A stretch of 64,000 nucleotides of DNA from Astropecten irregularis (Eukaryota; Echinodermata; Asteroidea; Paxillosida; Astropectinidae): NCBI GenBank assembly GCA_963971285.1, contig OZ020263.1, forward strand, positions 1,674,001-1,738,000. The letters are read 5' to 3'. A model generated the notes under the pieces. It was not told the DNA's origin, made no database searches, and saw only the letters and a program-made list of their open reading frames with translations. Shown piece by piece: positions 46,150 through 58,900 of this stretch (within the stretch, counting starts at the first letter, position 1; every line of letters begins with the position of its first letter). A program made the position numbers and the translations under genes.

Positions 46150-46368
46150 AGCTGCTGGTCCCGTGATATCAGCGATCCCAACGCCTATCTTGTAATTGAC
46201 TGCCATTTCTTCTGAGCCCAGTGGTGCCGGATTCACTGCAGCTTGGCCATCGGCCAACCAATTCCATAAACTCCACGGACTCCATGAATTAACCCCTGAA
46301 ATGCCGGTGATGAAAACGAGAGCCAACACCCATGCCACATGGAATATTATTTTTCTCAGTGCCATCAT

Positions 46369-49300
46369 TGATCTGTGCCCAGTGAAAGTGAAGTGATATA
46401 ATGAAGACAAATTCTGAAGTCCACTATGAGTATTACAATACAAGAACTACCATTACAATGTACCGATTATAAATACTTAATTTACATACAAAACAAAATA
46501 GTTTATTTGTTGGTGTGTGTATAGTAATTTGATGGTACCATGCTTGTATGAATTTATACAAGTACAACATGTTTGACTGTATTGTGCACATGTACCTGCA
46601 CATGTGCGCATTACATAACTTCTTCTGGGTTTTTTGCATGAATATATTTTATGATGGTTGTTGACTCAAATTATGCGTGTATATTTTGTAGTGCTTTACG
46701 TGATACATAAAACTTTTATTGCTGGTCACACACAGCTCACAGCCATCTTAATTTTGTCTTGACTTAGGGTATAGGCCCTAAGGCTGCAGTTTGTATCCGG
46801 TTAACCGACCGTTCAAAGGGGTACCCGGGTACATTTTCCCAGTTAGGTTAATCGAAAAGTATCTTTTTAATTGCCTCTTCTTTTTGAAACATAGACACTT
46901 TCTAGAGTTCACAAAGAAAAAAAGTCAATGATCTTTTGAAAATTGGACCAGCAGGCTTATGCAAAGCAAAGGCCAGACATTTTGCTATGTCTACTACTGC
47001 CAAATGTTGTGACAAAAGAATGTTGTCAACCAAGTTCCTGAAAGACCCAAACTTACTTTTTCTTTGTTTTTCTTTGTTTTCTTTGTTATAAGGGTAATCG
47101 TAACCGTAACCGAAAAACAGACGGGTAACCGGTTACAAAATTATTCGTAAACTTACAGCCATAATAGGCCCCCTACATATGCATCGAGATGGATTGGATA
47201 CACATATTAGACAGAATTATCAACATTTCATTCACTTTTGTGTGTTTTTGTTTTTAAATTTCTTGTTTCAAAATGATTTTGTTGATTTTAATTGTAATGT
47301 TTTACATGCTTTTTAAACATCTCAAACAAATCTTAAAGTTTGATTCATTTGTTTGTTTGTTGGACTGTCTGTTTGTTTGTTGTTTTAAATTAGTTTTGTA
47401 GTAGAAGTGTAGCTTGAAAAAAGATGAAAAGATCATCTTCCCCCTCATGTTTGATATGCCGCTGGTCCAAGCTATCATCTTGCCTCATTCTAGTGGAATG
47501 ACCCAAACACACATGTTCATACAGCAAGTGTAAGACATCAAATAAAATTGAATTACTGCCTGGAATTTGGTTCTTTGGGAGGCAAGGCCATGTTGTTCTC
47601 TTTTTCATACTGGCACAAACATTCGGAAAATCAAAATAGCTAGAGACATTTTTTTTAAAGGGGCACCAGTTGCCTGTCGCTGTCCTTCCTGACATTTTGT
47701 GCTTGTATTTATTTGTCCTGCCAGTGGGCAGTGCCCCTTTAAAATGAAGCTAGATGTAAATATATTGGCAAAGAGAGAGCTCATTAACCAATCCAGCAAG
47801 ATGAGGCATAAGTCACCTGGTTGATTCTGACTATGGAGTTTTAAAGGCTTACTCCATGTTCTGACTCACAGGCCATTAGATATTTTTTTATTCAAATCAA
47901 TAGGAATTTTCAACAAGATTAGAAGGTTTGCACGGTGAGAAGGCAATAAATGAACGGAAGTTTGCAGTACTTAACAGTCTGTAACACCATACAACCACAC
48001 AAATTAAAGAACGAGTAGGCCTATTGTTTCACATGGAAACCTCCTTTCCTTTAACAGGAATTTTGGATATTTTAACCCAGAAAATGTCCTTGTATCATCA
48101 GGATATTACCCAAAAATCAACATGATCTTTCCAATGCATGAATAAGATGGGAAAAGCCGTATGTATTTTGTATGATCCATTCCAGTCACATTTTTTCAGC
48201 CAGAAACCTGGTCAAACCACAGAGGTATGGTCACAGAGAAGGCCATCGGTGAAAAAAAAAAACCTGGCACAAATTTACTAGCCTTGAGCATGTGGATATA
48301 TTTTCATTTGGGAGGATTTTGTGGCTGGACTCATTGTGGTGGAGTTTTTTAATTGCCAGTTGTAGGTGTGTACCTGCAGGGGTCACCAATGGTCTGGTAC
48401 CTGGGACATTGTACAGAATTTACCCTTGGGCCCAATTTCAGTTAGCACAAAATTTGCTTTAAAAACATGAAAAGTCTTCCTTGATCAAACATGATTACCA
48501 ACCAAATTGTCATGTGATGTTTACTGCTTGTGACTTGTATTTGGCCATTTTTTGCTGAGCATAACTTTCACAAGGAGCTTTGGCTGGCATACTGATTCTA
48601 TTTACTAAGGTTTTTGGTGCTTTTAAAGGCAAATTTTGGTGCTTTTAAAAGCAAATTTTGGTGCTTTAAGCAGCTCTATCTCCGCTGGGCTTACTTGTGG
48701 TCCAGTGTTGGTTTTTCCTTGAATGCAAACCCACAAACAAACTTGTCCGACCGACCAACTACTGAGACTACCATACTCCCCCTTTGTTGGTTTCCATGTG
48801 TACCATACGAAATGGCCACATGTCTGAAATTTAAGAGGATAAAAAAAAAAAAAATGAATGCGTGCACTTAACTATATTTTTGCTGGTGGTTTAAAACAAA
48901 TTAATGAATACAGATTTTTATGTGTAACAGAATTCATATTTCTCTGCAGTTGGTCACTTGTATTGTATGCTTCTTTCTGTTGAAAGTACATGAACCCTTA
49001 AGTACTCTGCACAAGTAATTCTGTTTCAAGCCATTGCATGACTTAAACTTGAATTATTGAATTATATTTCCAATTTGATTTGTCTGTTTATACAGATGTA
49101 TGTTCGTACGCACAGTAGTAGATGTATCCTTATAAATGTTAGTGTACATGATATTCTTTCTTGTAAAGTTGAAGATGTTGCAGGACAGTGAAGTTTATGT
49201 AATGTGTATATGAGATGTCCACTTATTCTCCACTTATAAATAGCTAAGTAAATGATTGCATATTTTTATGTACAGAACAGCAGATGCAAAGCGTGCCTGG

Positions 49301-49942
49301 TCATGATTTGACAGGAAAAATCCTGATTTCAAGAGACATAGATGTTTGTGATTTTCAGGATTTTCTATAGGCTTCACGGCCTGAAGTTTTTTCTCGCTTG
49401 TCATCACATCTGTGCCTGTAGGGAGAAATTGATTGGCCTTCACTTCTAAGGATCATTGTATCACACCTCTTGAGGCACATACTGCCTGGTTGAGCAGCAG
49501 AGTCCTGGCTCCCAATAGCTCTTCATGTCAACTCCATGTCACTCACACAGTTTGTAGTAGTCACTCAAGGCAGTCGGTGCCACTCATACAGTACACGCTG
49601 TTTAGTATTTACCTTCTCTCAGGCTTGAGCCATCTCTGGAATAATTTTTATAAATGTGTACAGTAAGTACTGGTTGTAAATTGTTTTGCACTTTTTACAA
49701 TGTATATTAATACAAGTTTGTCAAATTACTGTAAACAGGTAAAGACAGTTCGCAGTAGTGTCGTAGGTACTAACAGTATTATCATATGGGCCTTTTACAA
49801 AGCTTTTTTAATTACAAGACTGAGTGAATTATTAAAGTTATTAACAGTACATTGTGTGAAGCAGAATGTTGTATTAACAATGCTGAAATATAGGCCTACT
49901 TGTAAATGAGAGTCCTCTGTTCTGGCTTTTTATCCCTTCCAG
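46369..49942. other. Intergenic region upstream of P4HA, with possible 5' exon of P4HA
   Basis: No coding exon recognised. It contains a diverged GGCCCAATTTCA-type MITE at about 48428-48680. A noncoding first exon of P4HA must lie in or left of this stretch, since an acceptor precedes the coding start, but I cannot place it. Confidence 0.5.
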
Positions 49943-49959
49943 ACTTACAGTGTATCACC

Positions 49960-52900
49960 ATGAGGATGCTAGCATTAGTCGGTCTTCTAGGCCTCATGGC
50001 AGCCTGTCAGGCCGAGGTCTTCACATCCCTCGTTGATCTAGAGCATGTCATCTACACAGAGAACAATATGCTGGATGCTCTGAGGGAGTACATCAAACAA
50101 GAGGAGGTCAAAATACAGAAGATCAAAGAGTAAGTACTGTCCTTCCATCTGGAAGAGTCTCGAGAACATTTTCATTTTGAAAATTTGCTTTAAATTGTTG
50201 TCTTCATTAAGAGCTTCTTGAATTTCGTATAAAATCCCAATTTTCAGGGTTGAGGCATTGTGAGGTGGGCAAGATACATGAACACTCTTACATATACCTC
50301 TACAGTATCTTACTATTGAATTGTTGGAAGTAATACATGTACAAAATGTAGTTGACTTGCTTGTTTGTTTACAAGTCTGTTTTTTTTGTGCTACACATAT
50401 TGAAACCTTTCAAACCCCTTTTCCATATTTCCACGATTTATACAGTGCATCTTCTTATTATAATATTTCACAAGGTGTTTGTATTTTTGTATAAAAAAAA
50501 AGGAATTTGAGTAAAATAATATTAAAAATTAATTAAAATAATTAGCATTTTTAGTACAAGTATTAAACTGCTGCAAACTGCTCATCAACCAAAGTAATGA
50601 CCTGAAATATATAAAATCCGTGGAGTTTAATGTGGGCCTGACATTTCGACTGTACATGAAGCGGGACCTTTCTCAAAGGCTATGAGGAGAATTTTTTTTA
50701 AGGAAATGGCCATGAATAGAGAATTGTAATTTAGCAATTGAAACTCTGCTTGGTGGGCAGAGATTGATGTGGAGGTTGTTACCATTTCCTCCCTGCCACC
50801 TGGCACCTTTAGAATCTCAGGACTTCACAAGTTGCCGTCCTTTTTTAAGTGAACAGTAGGCCTAAGTGACAAAAAATGTGGCCAAATTAAATAAAAGTCC
50901 ATCTGGGCAGGAAAATTACAGAATGGCCACAGACCAAGAGCGTAATTAATTTAAAATATGAGGGAAGGTCAGTTGAGATAATTTTTTGTGCTTCATCTGT
51001 GGGTTGGTTAGCGTCAAAAATGTCAATTGTTTGATCAGATTATTCTTGTCATTAGATACATGTAGGCCTACGGCAGTTGTAAAATTCTTGCAGGCAAAAT
51101 TTATTCCCTGTCCCTAGATAAAAGAAATATTAGCTTGGCTAATATGATATTGTAGAATGTAGATTGTGTCAGATTTTTCTTTTGTGAACATTCTGTTCTG
51201 TTTCACCGTAGCACTGGGAATTACCCACAAGATTAATGCTTCACTTCCGTTGTACATTACACATGCACAAAGAGCAAGGTTACTAGGTGCTCTCTGATAG
51301 TGCATTTACCGGCGTACTTAATGTTTATTACTACACCTCAAGGTTTGTGATGACTAAAATTTCACCTGCCGATGATAACTGTGTTTTTTTTTATAAGGAT
51401 TTTCCCATTCGAATTTCTTCCTAAAACTGGCAGTTATATCTGTGTGAATTAAAATGCTTGGCGTTAGGAGGGTCTGATGTTTCGATCCTTACATGATCTT
51501 TCTCAAAAGCTACTGTTTATAAGAACAGTCTTTTTGGCCTTTGAGTTTGAGAACGATCCTTCTAGGAGCATTTTTAGCCTTAGAGAAGGATCCTGCTAGG
51601 TTCAAAACATCAGGCCCTCCTTGGACAGAATTGTACATCTTTCAGGTTGATATTTCGGTTGATGAGCAGTTTGCAGCATTAGGCCTTCTTATACTGCAAA
51701 TTGTTGAATGTACATGTACATGTACTTGTACCTCCATGGTTCAATACTACAAATTGTTTCCCAGAGCTTTTAAAATCTTGTCTCAAAAGGGTAGGCCTAC
51801 AGTGTAAAGTTCTGTTTTTTAAACTGTTCCGTCCATTTCTCCCAACTGCAACTTAAAAATCTTCAACTTTCAAGCATGTTATTCTGTGCTGAGGCCTCAG
51901 TTTAGGTTCACAGACTTATTATTCAACCACAGCTCAACTTCAAGGGAATCGACTCAAACTATTTTGTGTGTGTTTGCACACGTGGCAAGGAGGTAGCACA
52001 GTGGGTGCCAGTGGTTGGCTAGAATAGAACACGTGCTAATCCGCACGTACACATACACAAGTCTGACACTGCAGTCTGCACTACAAGTAGTGTAGATATG
52101 ACAATCACAGTACAGTACATGATGCTCTTGGCATGCATTCATGTACTTCCTGTGCAGACCCTGTACTGTCTACCCCGCCCTTTGCATGTATGTTCAGTCT
52201 GGTCCCGGCCTTGGTAGCAGGCTGGTACCACGCAGGTGTCACCAGGGTGTCTCGACCTTTCACCCTTGCCATGCTCGCTGCCATGACCTTCCAATAATGG
52301 CATGTATCAGCATTTTTTTAATACGTTCAACTTACAAGTGTCTACCAAAATGAAAGAAAAGTTTGAAGTACATGTATTACAGTTCAGATTGCCTTTCCTT
52401 TTGAAAGTAAAACCTTAGACAGAGCTCGATTCCATCATTCACAATTTTTTTTCAAGATCTCATCCCAAGATCTCACCTGCCTTCTTATCCTTGCCTTTTG
52501 TCTTGTGAGCACCTTGTGTACATGTACTTTGGCAATTTGGCAAATTCTACGCCTGATAAACATTGATGTAAATATGATAAAATTGATACATTTCAGATAC
52601 ACTGTATGTTTGTCAATTCATGAATTCAGATGCACAGATAGATTACAATTCACAACCATTTGAACGAATTTACACACCATTTCACACCATTTTGACAGCA
52701 GAAAAGGATCACTTACAAGGATAAATTTTCAAAATGTTGCTTTTATTCAATCAGCCATCAATAGGAATATTTTAATTTAAAGGAGAATGCCAGAGCAAGG
52801 AGATAGATAAGACATGGTCATCAGAGGGATACAACTTGGTTCTCATTGAGACTATTTCACCAGAGATCTACATTTTTGATCTGTTCAATAATTCAAGTAC

Positions 52901-55900
52901 ATAGGCCTACCAGTCATGCCAGTTAGAATATATTAGGAATAAATTGCTGGGTAGTGACAGAGAGAGAACCTTATGTACATGTAAATGTGTAATTTCCTTG
53001 GAGATTTCTTGCATGGTGCTAATGCGAAACCAAATCCAACACATCAAAGAACCCGACAGAAAAGAAGATATATATTTAGAGTAAGAAGGGCTGAAGCTTT
53101 TGAGAAAGATCCTGCTAGGATCAAAACGTCAGGCCCTTTTATCTCTTAGCATTTTGTATGCACACTACAGTGTATTTCAGGTCATTATTTTGGTTGATGA
53201 GCAGTTTTCTGCAGTTAGACTTGTAATGAAAAAATGAAATTCAAAACAAGTTAATTTATAAAAAGGAATGAAGCTTAATCGATTGATTGATGAAATTAAA
53301 AATGGAAATGATTTTGTCTCAGGTTGACAGAGGACCTGGAACGAGCCAACAATGAGGCCCTCCAAGACCCAGAGCTCTACCTGTCACATCCAGTCAATGC
53401 CTTGCTGCTCGTCAAGAGATTCCTGTGGGAATGGACCGATGTGGAGAACATGATCCGATTAGACGTGCCCAAAACAAGTAAGGGACACTTAACCTGTACA
53501 TCGACCCCTTAAGTCCCTAGTTTGTACTTGATGCGAGTTTTGCAAAGCGGAGTAAAGTTGCTGGTGTCGCATCTGGGGAAAACAGCATGGTTAGATTGCT
53601 ACATCACCAAAATTTGCTTAGCATCACACTTCACAGGAAATATGTACATACATGTATGAATCAGAATGATACTTGATGCTGCACATTCACTGTTCTTCCA
53701 ATTGAGTATGGAGTCAATAAAGGGAGATACACACACATGCGTGTATGCCAATTCAGGAGTCATATATATAAGGCGTTATGATACAGAGGCTCAGGCTTTG
53801 TCTCAGGCTCTGGCTCCATTTTGTGAATCCATTTTAATATAACAGGTTTCAGAATAGGCTTAATTGGCTGCAGTTCGGAAGTAAATTATGTGGTTTGAAA
53901 AGGAAACAGAGCTTCAGCTTCAATGAAAAACCACAACCTATATTTTCAGCATAATTGATGGTGCGAGTTCTACCAAACTTGTGAAATAGACTTAGGGTTG
54001 TGCTAAGGCAACTTGTGCTGTCATTGTTGACCTGAAAAATGTCCTTAACTTTAAACAGCTCTATGGCCTCAGCCCCCAATCTCATCCATGGATGGGTTTA
54101 ACTTAAGAGCAGTTACTATAGCAGGTCACTCATTAAACATCTCCTTGGTTTTTTTGCAGATTACCTGGTGAACATCTCCCAGTACCGCGACTACTTCCCA
54201 GCCAACGAGGACCTTAAAGGGGCGGGGGCTGCCTTACTCCGCCTCCAAGATACCTACAAGCTGGACACCAAGTCCATCGCTGACGGCAACCTTCAAGGAA
54301 AGTGGAAGTCACCTACACTAACCGGTAAATCTCAAAAATCAGCTTTAGAAAAGAAAATCAAGACTTGTGACTCATTTTTGTTGGGTTTAGGCGTCACATG
54401 GATTTGGTCAAGATTTCGCATTTTTAACCCTAACCCCCTGGGGGCATTTTACTGTGTACCATCCTGAATCCTCCACAATCCTCCAATGGTCACACTTTAA
54501 AAACTGCGTTCATCCTGAATCCTCCACAGTCCTCCAGTGATCTCACTTATACTCAAAATGAGAGGTACCTGAATTCTGAATCCTTCAGAATCCTTCAGTG
54601 GCCCTACCTCAAAAAATGCGTTTATCCTGAATCCTTGCCACTCCTCGAGTGGTCCTCACTTGAAAATGACATTATATCCTGAATCCTCCGAAATCCTCCA
54701 AAACTACCAGAAGGATTTTGGAGGATTGAGGTGGGTTAGGGAGTGCCTTTATAGCAGACTAAGAAGCCACCTTCTGCACTGTCATTACCCCCTCCCCTGA
54801 CATTTTGGCCATCAAAACCATTTTTCGGACTCCCTGAGGAGTATGTATTGTCTGCAGGTGGCAACAGCATAATCTGACCCCTAACCAGCACCCAACAATT
54901 CACCCATGCTGCTCGTCTATGGAATGGATAATGTGCTCAAGTTCAACACCACGGTCGGAGTGAAACCGTCCGATTTTTAGTTATGGCGATGCCCGATGCC
55001 TCCACTTAGCATGAGTTTGGAACCCAACGATTGTTCCAGAAAACCTCCTTAATATTAAACGCAACCTTCCCTTATGTGTCTTCTCTATATCCATTGAATT
55101 TAACATTTCTTAAAATAATATAGCTATCATGAAAACCTGAACATGATTTTGTGTGGAACAATAATTGTACATTTCTTTGAATTTACTTTAAAAACCTTCA
55201 AAATGGCTGTCAGGTAAACTTAACTCAATTTCTTACAAAGGAATTGAACATTGCTTCAAAATGACTCGGGAAAAAACCCTCAAACTTGCTTCTGGGTGAA
55301 CTTAACACAATTTTGTATAAAAGAATTGAACATAACTTCAAAAATGACTTGAGGTAAAAAAGCAACTCAAATTGGCCGTCAGGGAAATTGAATTCATGAA
55401 TTCTTCGAAAAGAAAATAGACATCACATAATCATTGTCACCTTATGATAATATAGCAGCATTGCCATTAATTTTACTGGGGAAGTGGGGTTAGAACTTCA
55501 TCATAGATCTTTGGTAAAAAGTACTTAAACCTCAGGCTTTAACCACTAAAAATACAACCAAGAAAAGACTGGAAAAGGACCCTAGAGAATTTGAGCAAGC
55601 TCAGTGCAGTTAAATGAAGCGCAAAAGACTTGAAGAAATTTAGTTCAGTAACCTTTGAACGAGAACACTGTTGGAGTTTAAACTTTACAGCAATCCCTAT
55701 GGCAATATTTTTCTTTCTTTTTGTTGGGCTTCCATGGTTAAGAGTCGGCCCTTAATTCTGGCAAGGGAAAATAATCTCTGAATTGAAGAGGGGGATTTGG
55801 TGAGATGACAGCAAGAAGATTTGACAAGCAATTGCTGGAGACTTGGGGCCTTTCTCAAAGTTTGGCTCTGGCTCAGGCTCCGGCTCTGCCCCCATTTTGT

Positions 55901-58900
55901 GAATCCATTTTAAAATTATGGGTATCAAAATAGAGACTTTTGGCTGCGGTTTGGACTAAGTTGTAGATTCTCTGGTTTGAAAAGGAAAACAGAGCTTCAG
56001 CTTCATTGAAAAACCTCCACAACCTACATGTATATTTTCAGCATAGGGAAATAAATAATGTATCAGTTACATTCCAAAGCTAGCCAAATCTACAACAAGA
56101 GATCATGTCTCAAATTGAACAAATACAATGAACTTTGGGACAATGAGTTTAACTGATGATATTTTTTACTGATATTAATATTTTGATTCTTCTGAATAAC
56201 TACTCCCATAGCATCTGAAACTAACCTCATTTGTGGCAGAAAGGGGGTAGATTTTCTAAATTAGAAGAAAACTCGGCTTTACACTTAAAACTTTGGCTAC
56301 AGTAGGAGGTATTTGAAGGTCCAATCGAAATATGTAATATGTATTCTCGGGAGTGTTTAGCCAGAAATAGACCAGTGTAGGAAGTCATTTAATACCTCCC
56401 CACAGACTAAGGACATGTCGGAATGTTTTGATAACCACGGTAGGATAATATTGCATATGAGGTTCTGATGGAAATGAAAATAATACTTTGGACTTCTCAG
56501 TCAAGACAAAAGGCCTTGAGTTTATTATTAGCGTGACTTTGTTGTCATAATTATTGTAATTTGGATCAGTAAGAACAACAAAATGATCCAGAGATTAATT
56601 TGTCGGGGAATGGCTTATGGGTTTCTTCCTGAACTACATGGTTCACCATTTGAGTATCATTGTTTGTTTGCCAGGCAAGCCTTTTGTCTTCTGACATTCT
56701 CTGTCTGTTTGTTGGTTTATATTACTCAGACTAATAAGGGGTTTACGAAATGGAGGCTCAGGCTCCAGCTTCAATTAGGGAATCCATTTTTAAATAATGG
56801 GTATTATAAAAAGGTGGCTTTTGGCTGAGGTTCGGAAGTAGATTCTCTTTTGTCTGAGCCTCCTTTTTCTTGGTAGATTGTATGTTATCAATTATTTTCC
56901 CACCATTTTAGTATTACCATTATGGTGAATTTTTTTAACCATAATTGGGAAAAACATTTTAAGTAAATTACAATTGCTATAGAAACACAACTTAGGCTAT
57001 AACTGTCAAAGTTTGCATTTGTTTGGGTTTTTTCCCTCCCACAACCTTTTTGATTGATACCCTGTGACACCTAAAATCAATCAAAGTTTTTATGGGTAGA
57101 GTAACCACCGAATACGACCCGCCATTGAACGCTCATGAACTTTGGGTACATCCCTTCCAGGCCAGTAATCATTCCAATAATTGGACCGTTCACCGACCGA
57201 TTTGCCTCAAAGCGACCAAGGCACACTGCACAATGCCCTTTTGTCCGTGTATTTGTTTGCTTAAGAATTTATTTCTGGTTGAAAAAGAGTCCCACAGGAA
57301 ATTTGTGTTTCTGCAGGAAGGCAACCTTTTTCCACAAACATGAACTGTATGATGGCATTGCAATTTTTACGAATTTCAATTTCCACTTTGATATCCTCTC
57401 TTCAAATTTGTGTATTTCTGCAGTTTTTTTTTTTTTTTAAGGGGGGGGGGGTTGTGATTACATGTAGGAGTGACTTTTTTAGTTTATTGAATAGACTGTT
57501 CTTTTGTTTACAATTATTCACTGGCAGTTGGCATGGGCAGCCAAATGCTGCAAATCATTTCGTCTTCTCGACAGACGGTGTGACCAAATTCAACATTTTT
57601 ACAAACTTTCCATAGCTGTACAAAAAATATTGGTTGTTTTGTTTCCATTACATTCAGCAATATTTTTCAATGTTTATGAAATGGCAATTGGGTACAAATT
57701 GTGGTTATTTTTTATGCCTGGCTTTGATAGCTTGCCATAATTTCCGCCATCTTGGTTGGCAAAACCTCGGTCTGTGACGTTGCAAAAGAAAGGTCTATAG
57801 CCCGGGTGATGTTTGCTGAAGAAAGAAGCCTTTATAATGTACTGTAATATTTTTCAGTGAGACTAATTTTCCCAATGCATGAACACACATGTACTTATGC
57901 CCAGTGTTTATTTGTGGACATGAAGGCCACATGTAATTGCCATTACAGGAATTTTCCCGCATCCCTTGACTAGAAGGTCACATGTTGTGCTGTATGCTTG
58001 TTAGATGCTTGTTGGCCAGTTCACCATCGTCCCTGTACTTCTCATCTCCCGGTTCAAGGCTGAAGATGATCTTGGGAGATCAATTTCATGGCTTCGTTAT
58101 TAGATATGGAATGATGAATATCATTTGCATTTTTGCATCAAGCTACCCGGGTTTAATTATAGCCATCGCTTTACAGTACCGTATGCCTGGCTAGTGTGCA
58201 TGCTAGGAGGGCATTGTTTGAAGTGGGTCAAAAAATTTGTTCAAGACTGATTTTTAGTCTTCTTTTTTTGTCAGCAAATTTGATATGATGCAATAATTTA
58301 TCAATGATTATCATATACATGTTATTGTAAAATTAGTCTGGTCTGCATCTGTGATATGAAAAAAAAAGATTATATTGATCAAAGAGGCAAGAGGTATGAT
58401 ATAAAATATGCAGATCATTTTGAGTGTGTTGCTAATGTGTTGTCATGACAACAGTTGTTCAAATTTTAACAAGTTTCACAAGGATGATCCGATGCCGAAA
58501 CCCTGCATCAATCTTTGAACAGAGCAAACGGTGCATTAACAGTATCGACAGAAATAATTTGATTGTAATGACTTTCAAGGAGTTTGCCTTGTTAGTTGCA
58601 GCGAGGCCCTGTTTATAGGGCCATCATGTGTTCCAATTCTCTGACTGCAGCTGCAAATTACACACGCCCCTATGACAGCCATTAGCCAGTGACTGCAGCC
58701 GTTTCCATAGACCTGTGTGTTATATGCGGTCACAGCCAGAGATTTGGGACACAGGCTTGTTCTACATCTTCATTGTCCTTTATTATTGGTACGCTGTATT
58801 AAAGAGCCATAGCCGTAGCCGTAGACAGAAACCAACATGCCTTGAAAGCCCACAAAGCCGTTAATATGCATTAATATGCAATCTGTCTTTTGTCTTTGCA

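Larger units (their letters stand above)
44193..46368 (-). pseudogene. Third ceramidase-type first coding exon, split by a transposable element
   Basis: On the minus strand an ATG at 46368 opens a signal peptide (MMALRKIIFHVAWVLALVF) and then NYKIGVGIADITGPAA, identical over that core to exon 1 of ceramidase B. The exon is interrupted after GPAA by a palindromic element (44209-46149). On its other side, 44208-44193 continues the exon as GAA ACT CCC ATG followed by GTAAGT, the same phase-0 donor after Met as in paralogs A and B. Without the element and one AGCT copy the exon would be 77 codons. No exon 2 or later exon lies between it and gene B, so it is either an alternative first exon of B, in phase with B exon 2, or a leftover of a partial duplication. 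As it stands, translation runs from GPAA into the element and stops near 46015. The host exon identification is firm; its role is inferred. Confidence 0.8.
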
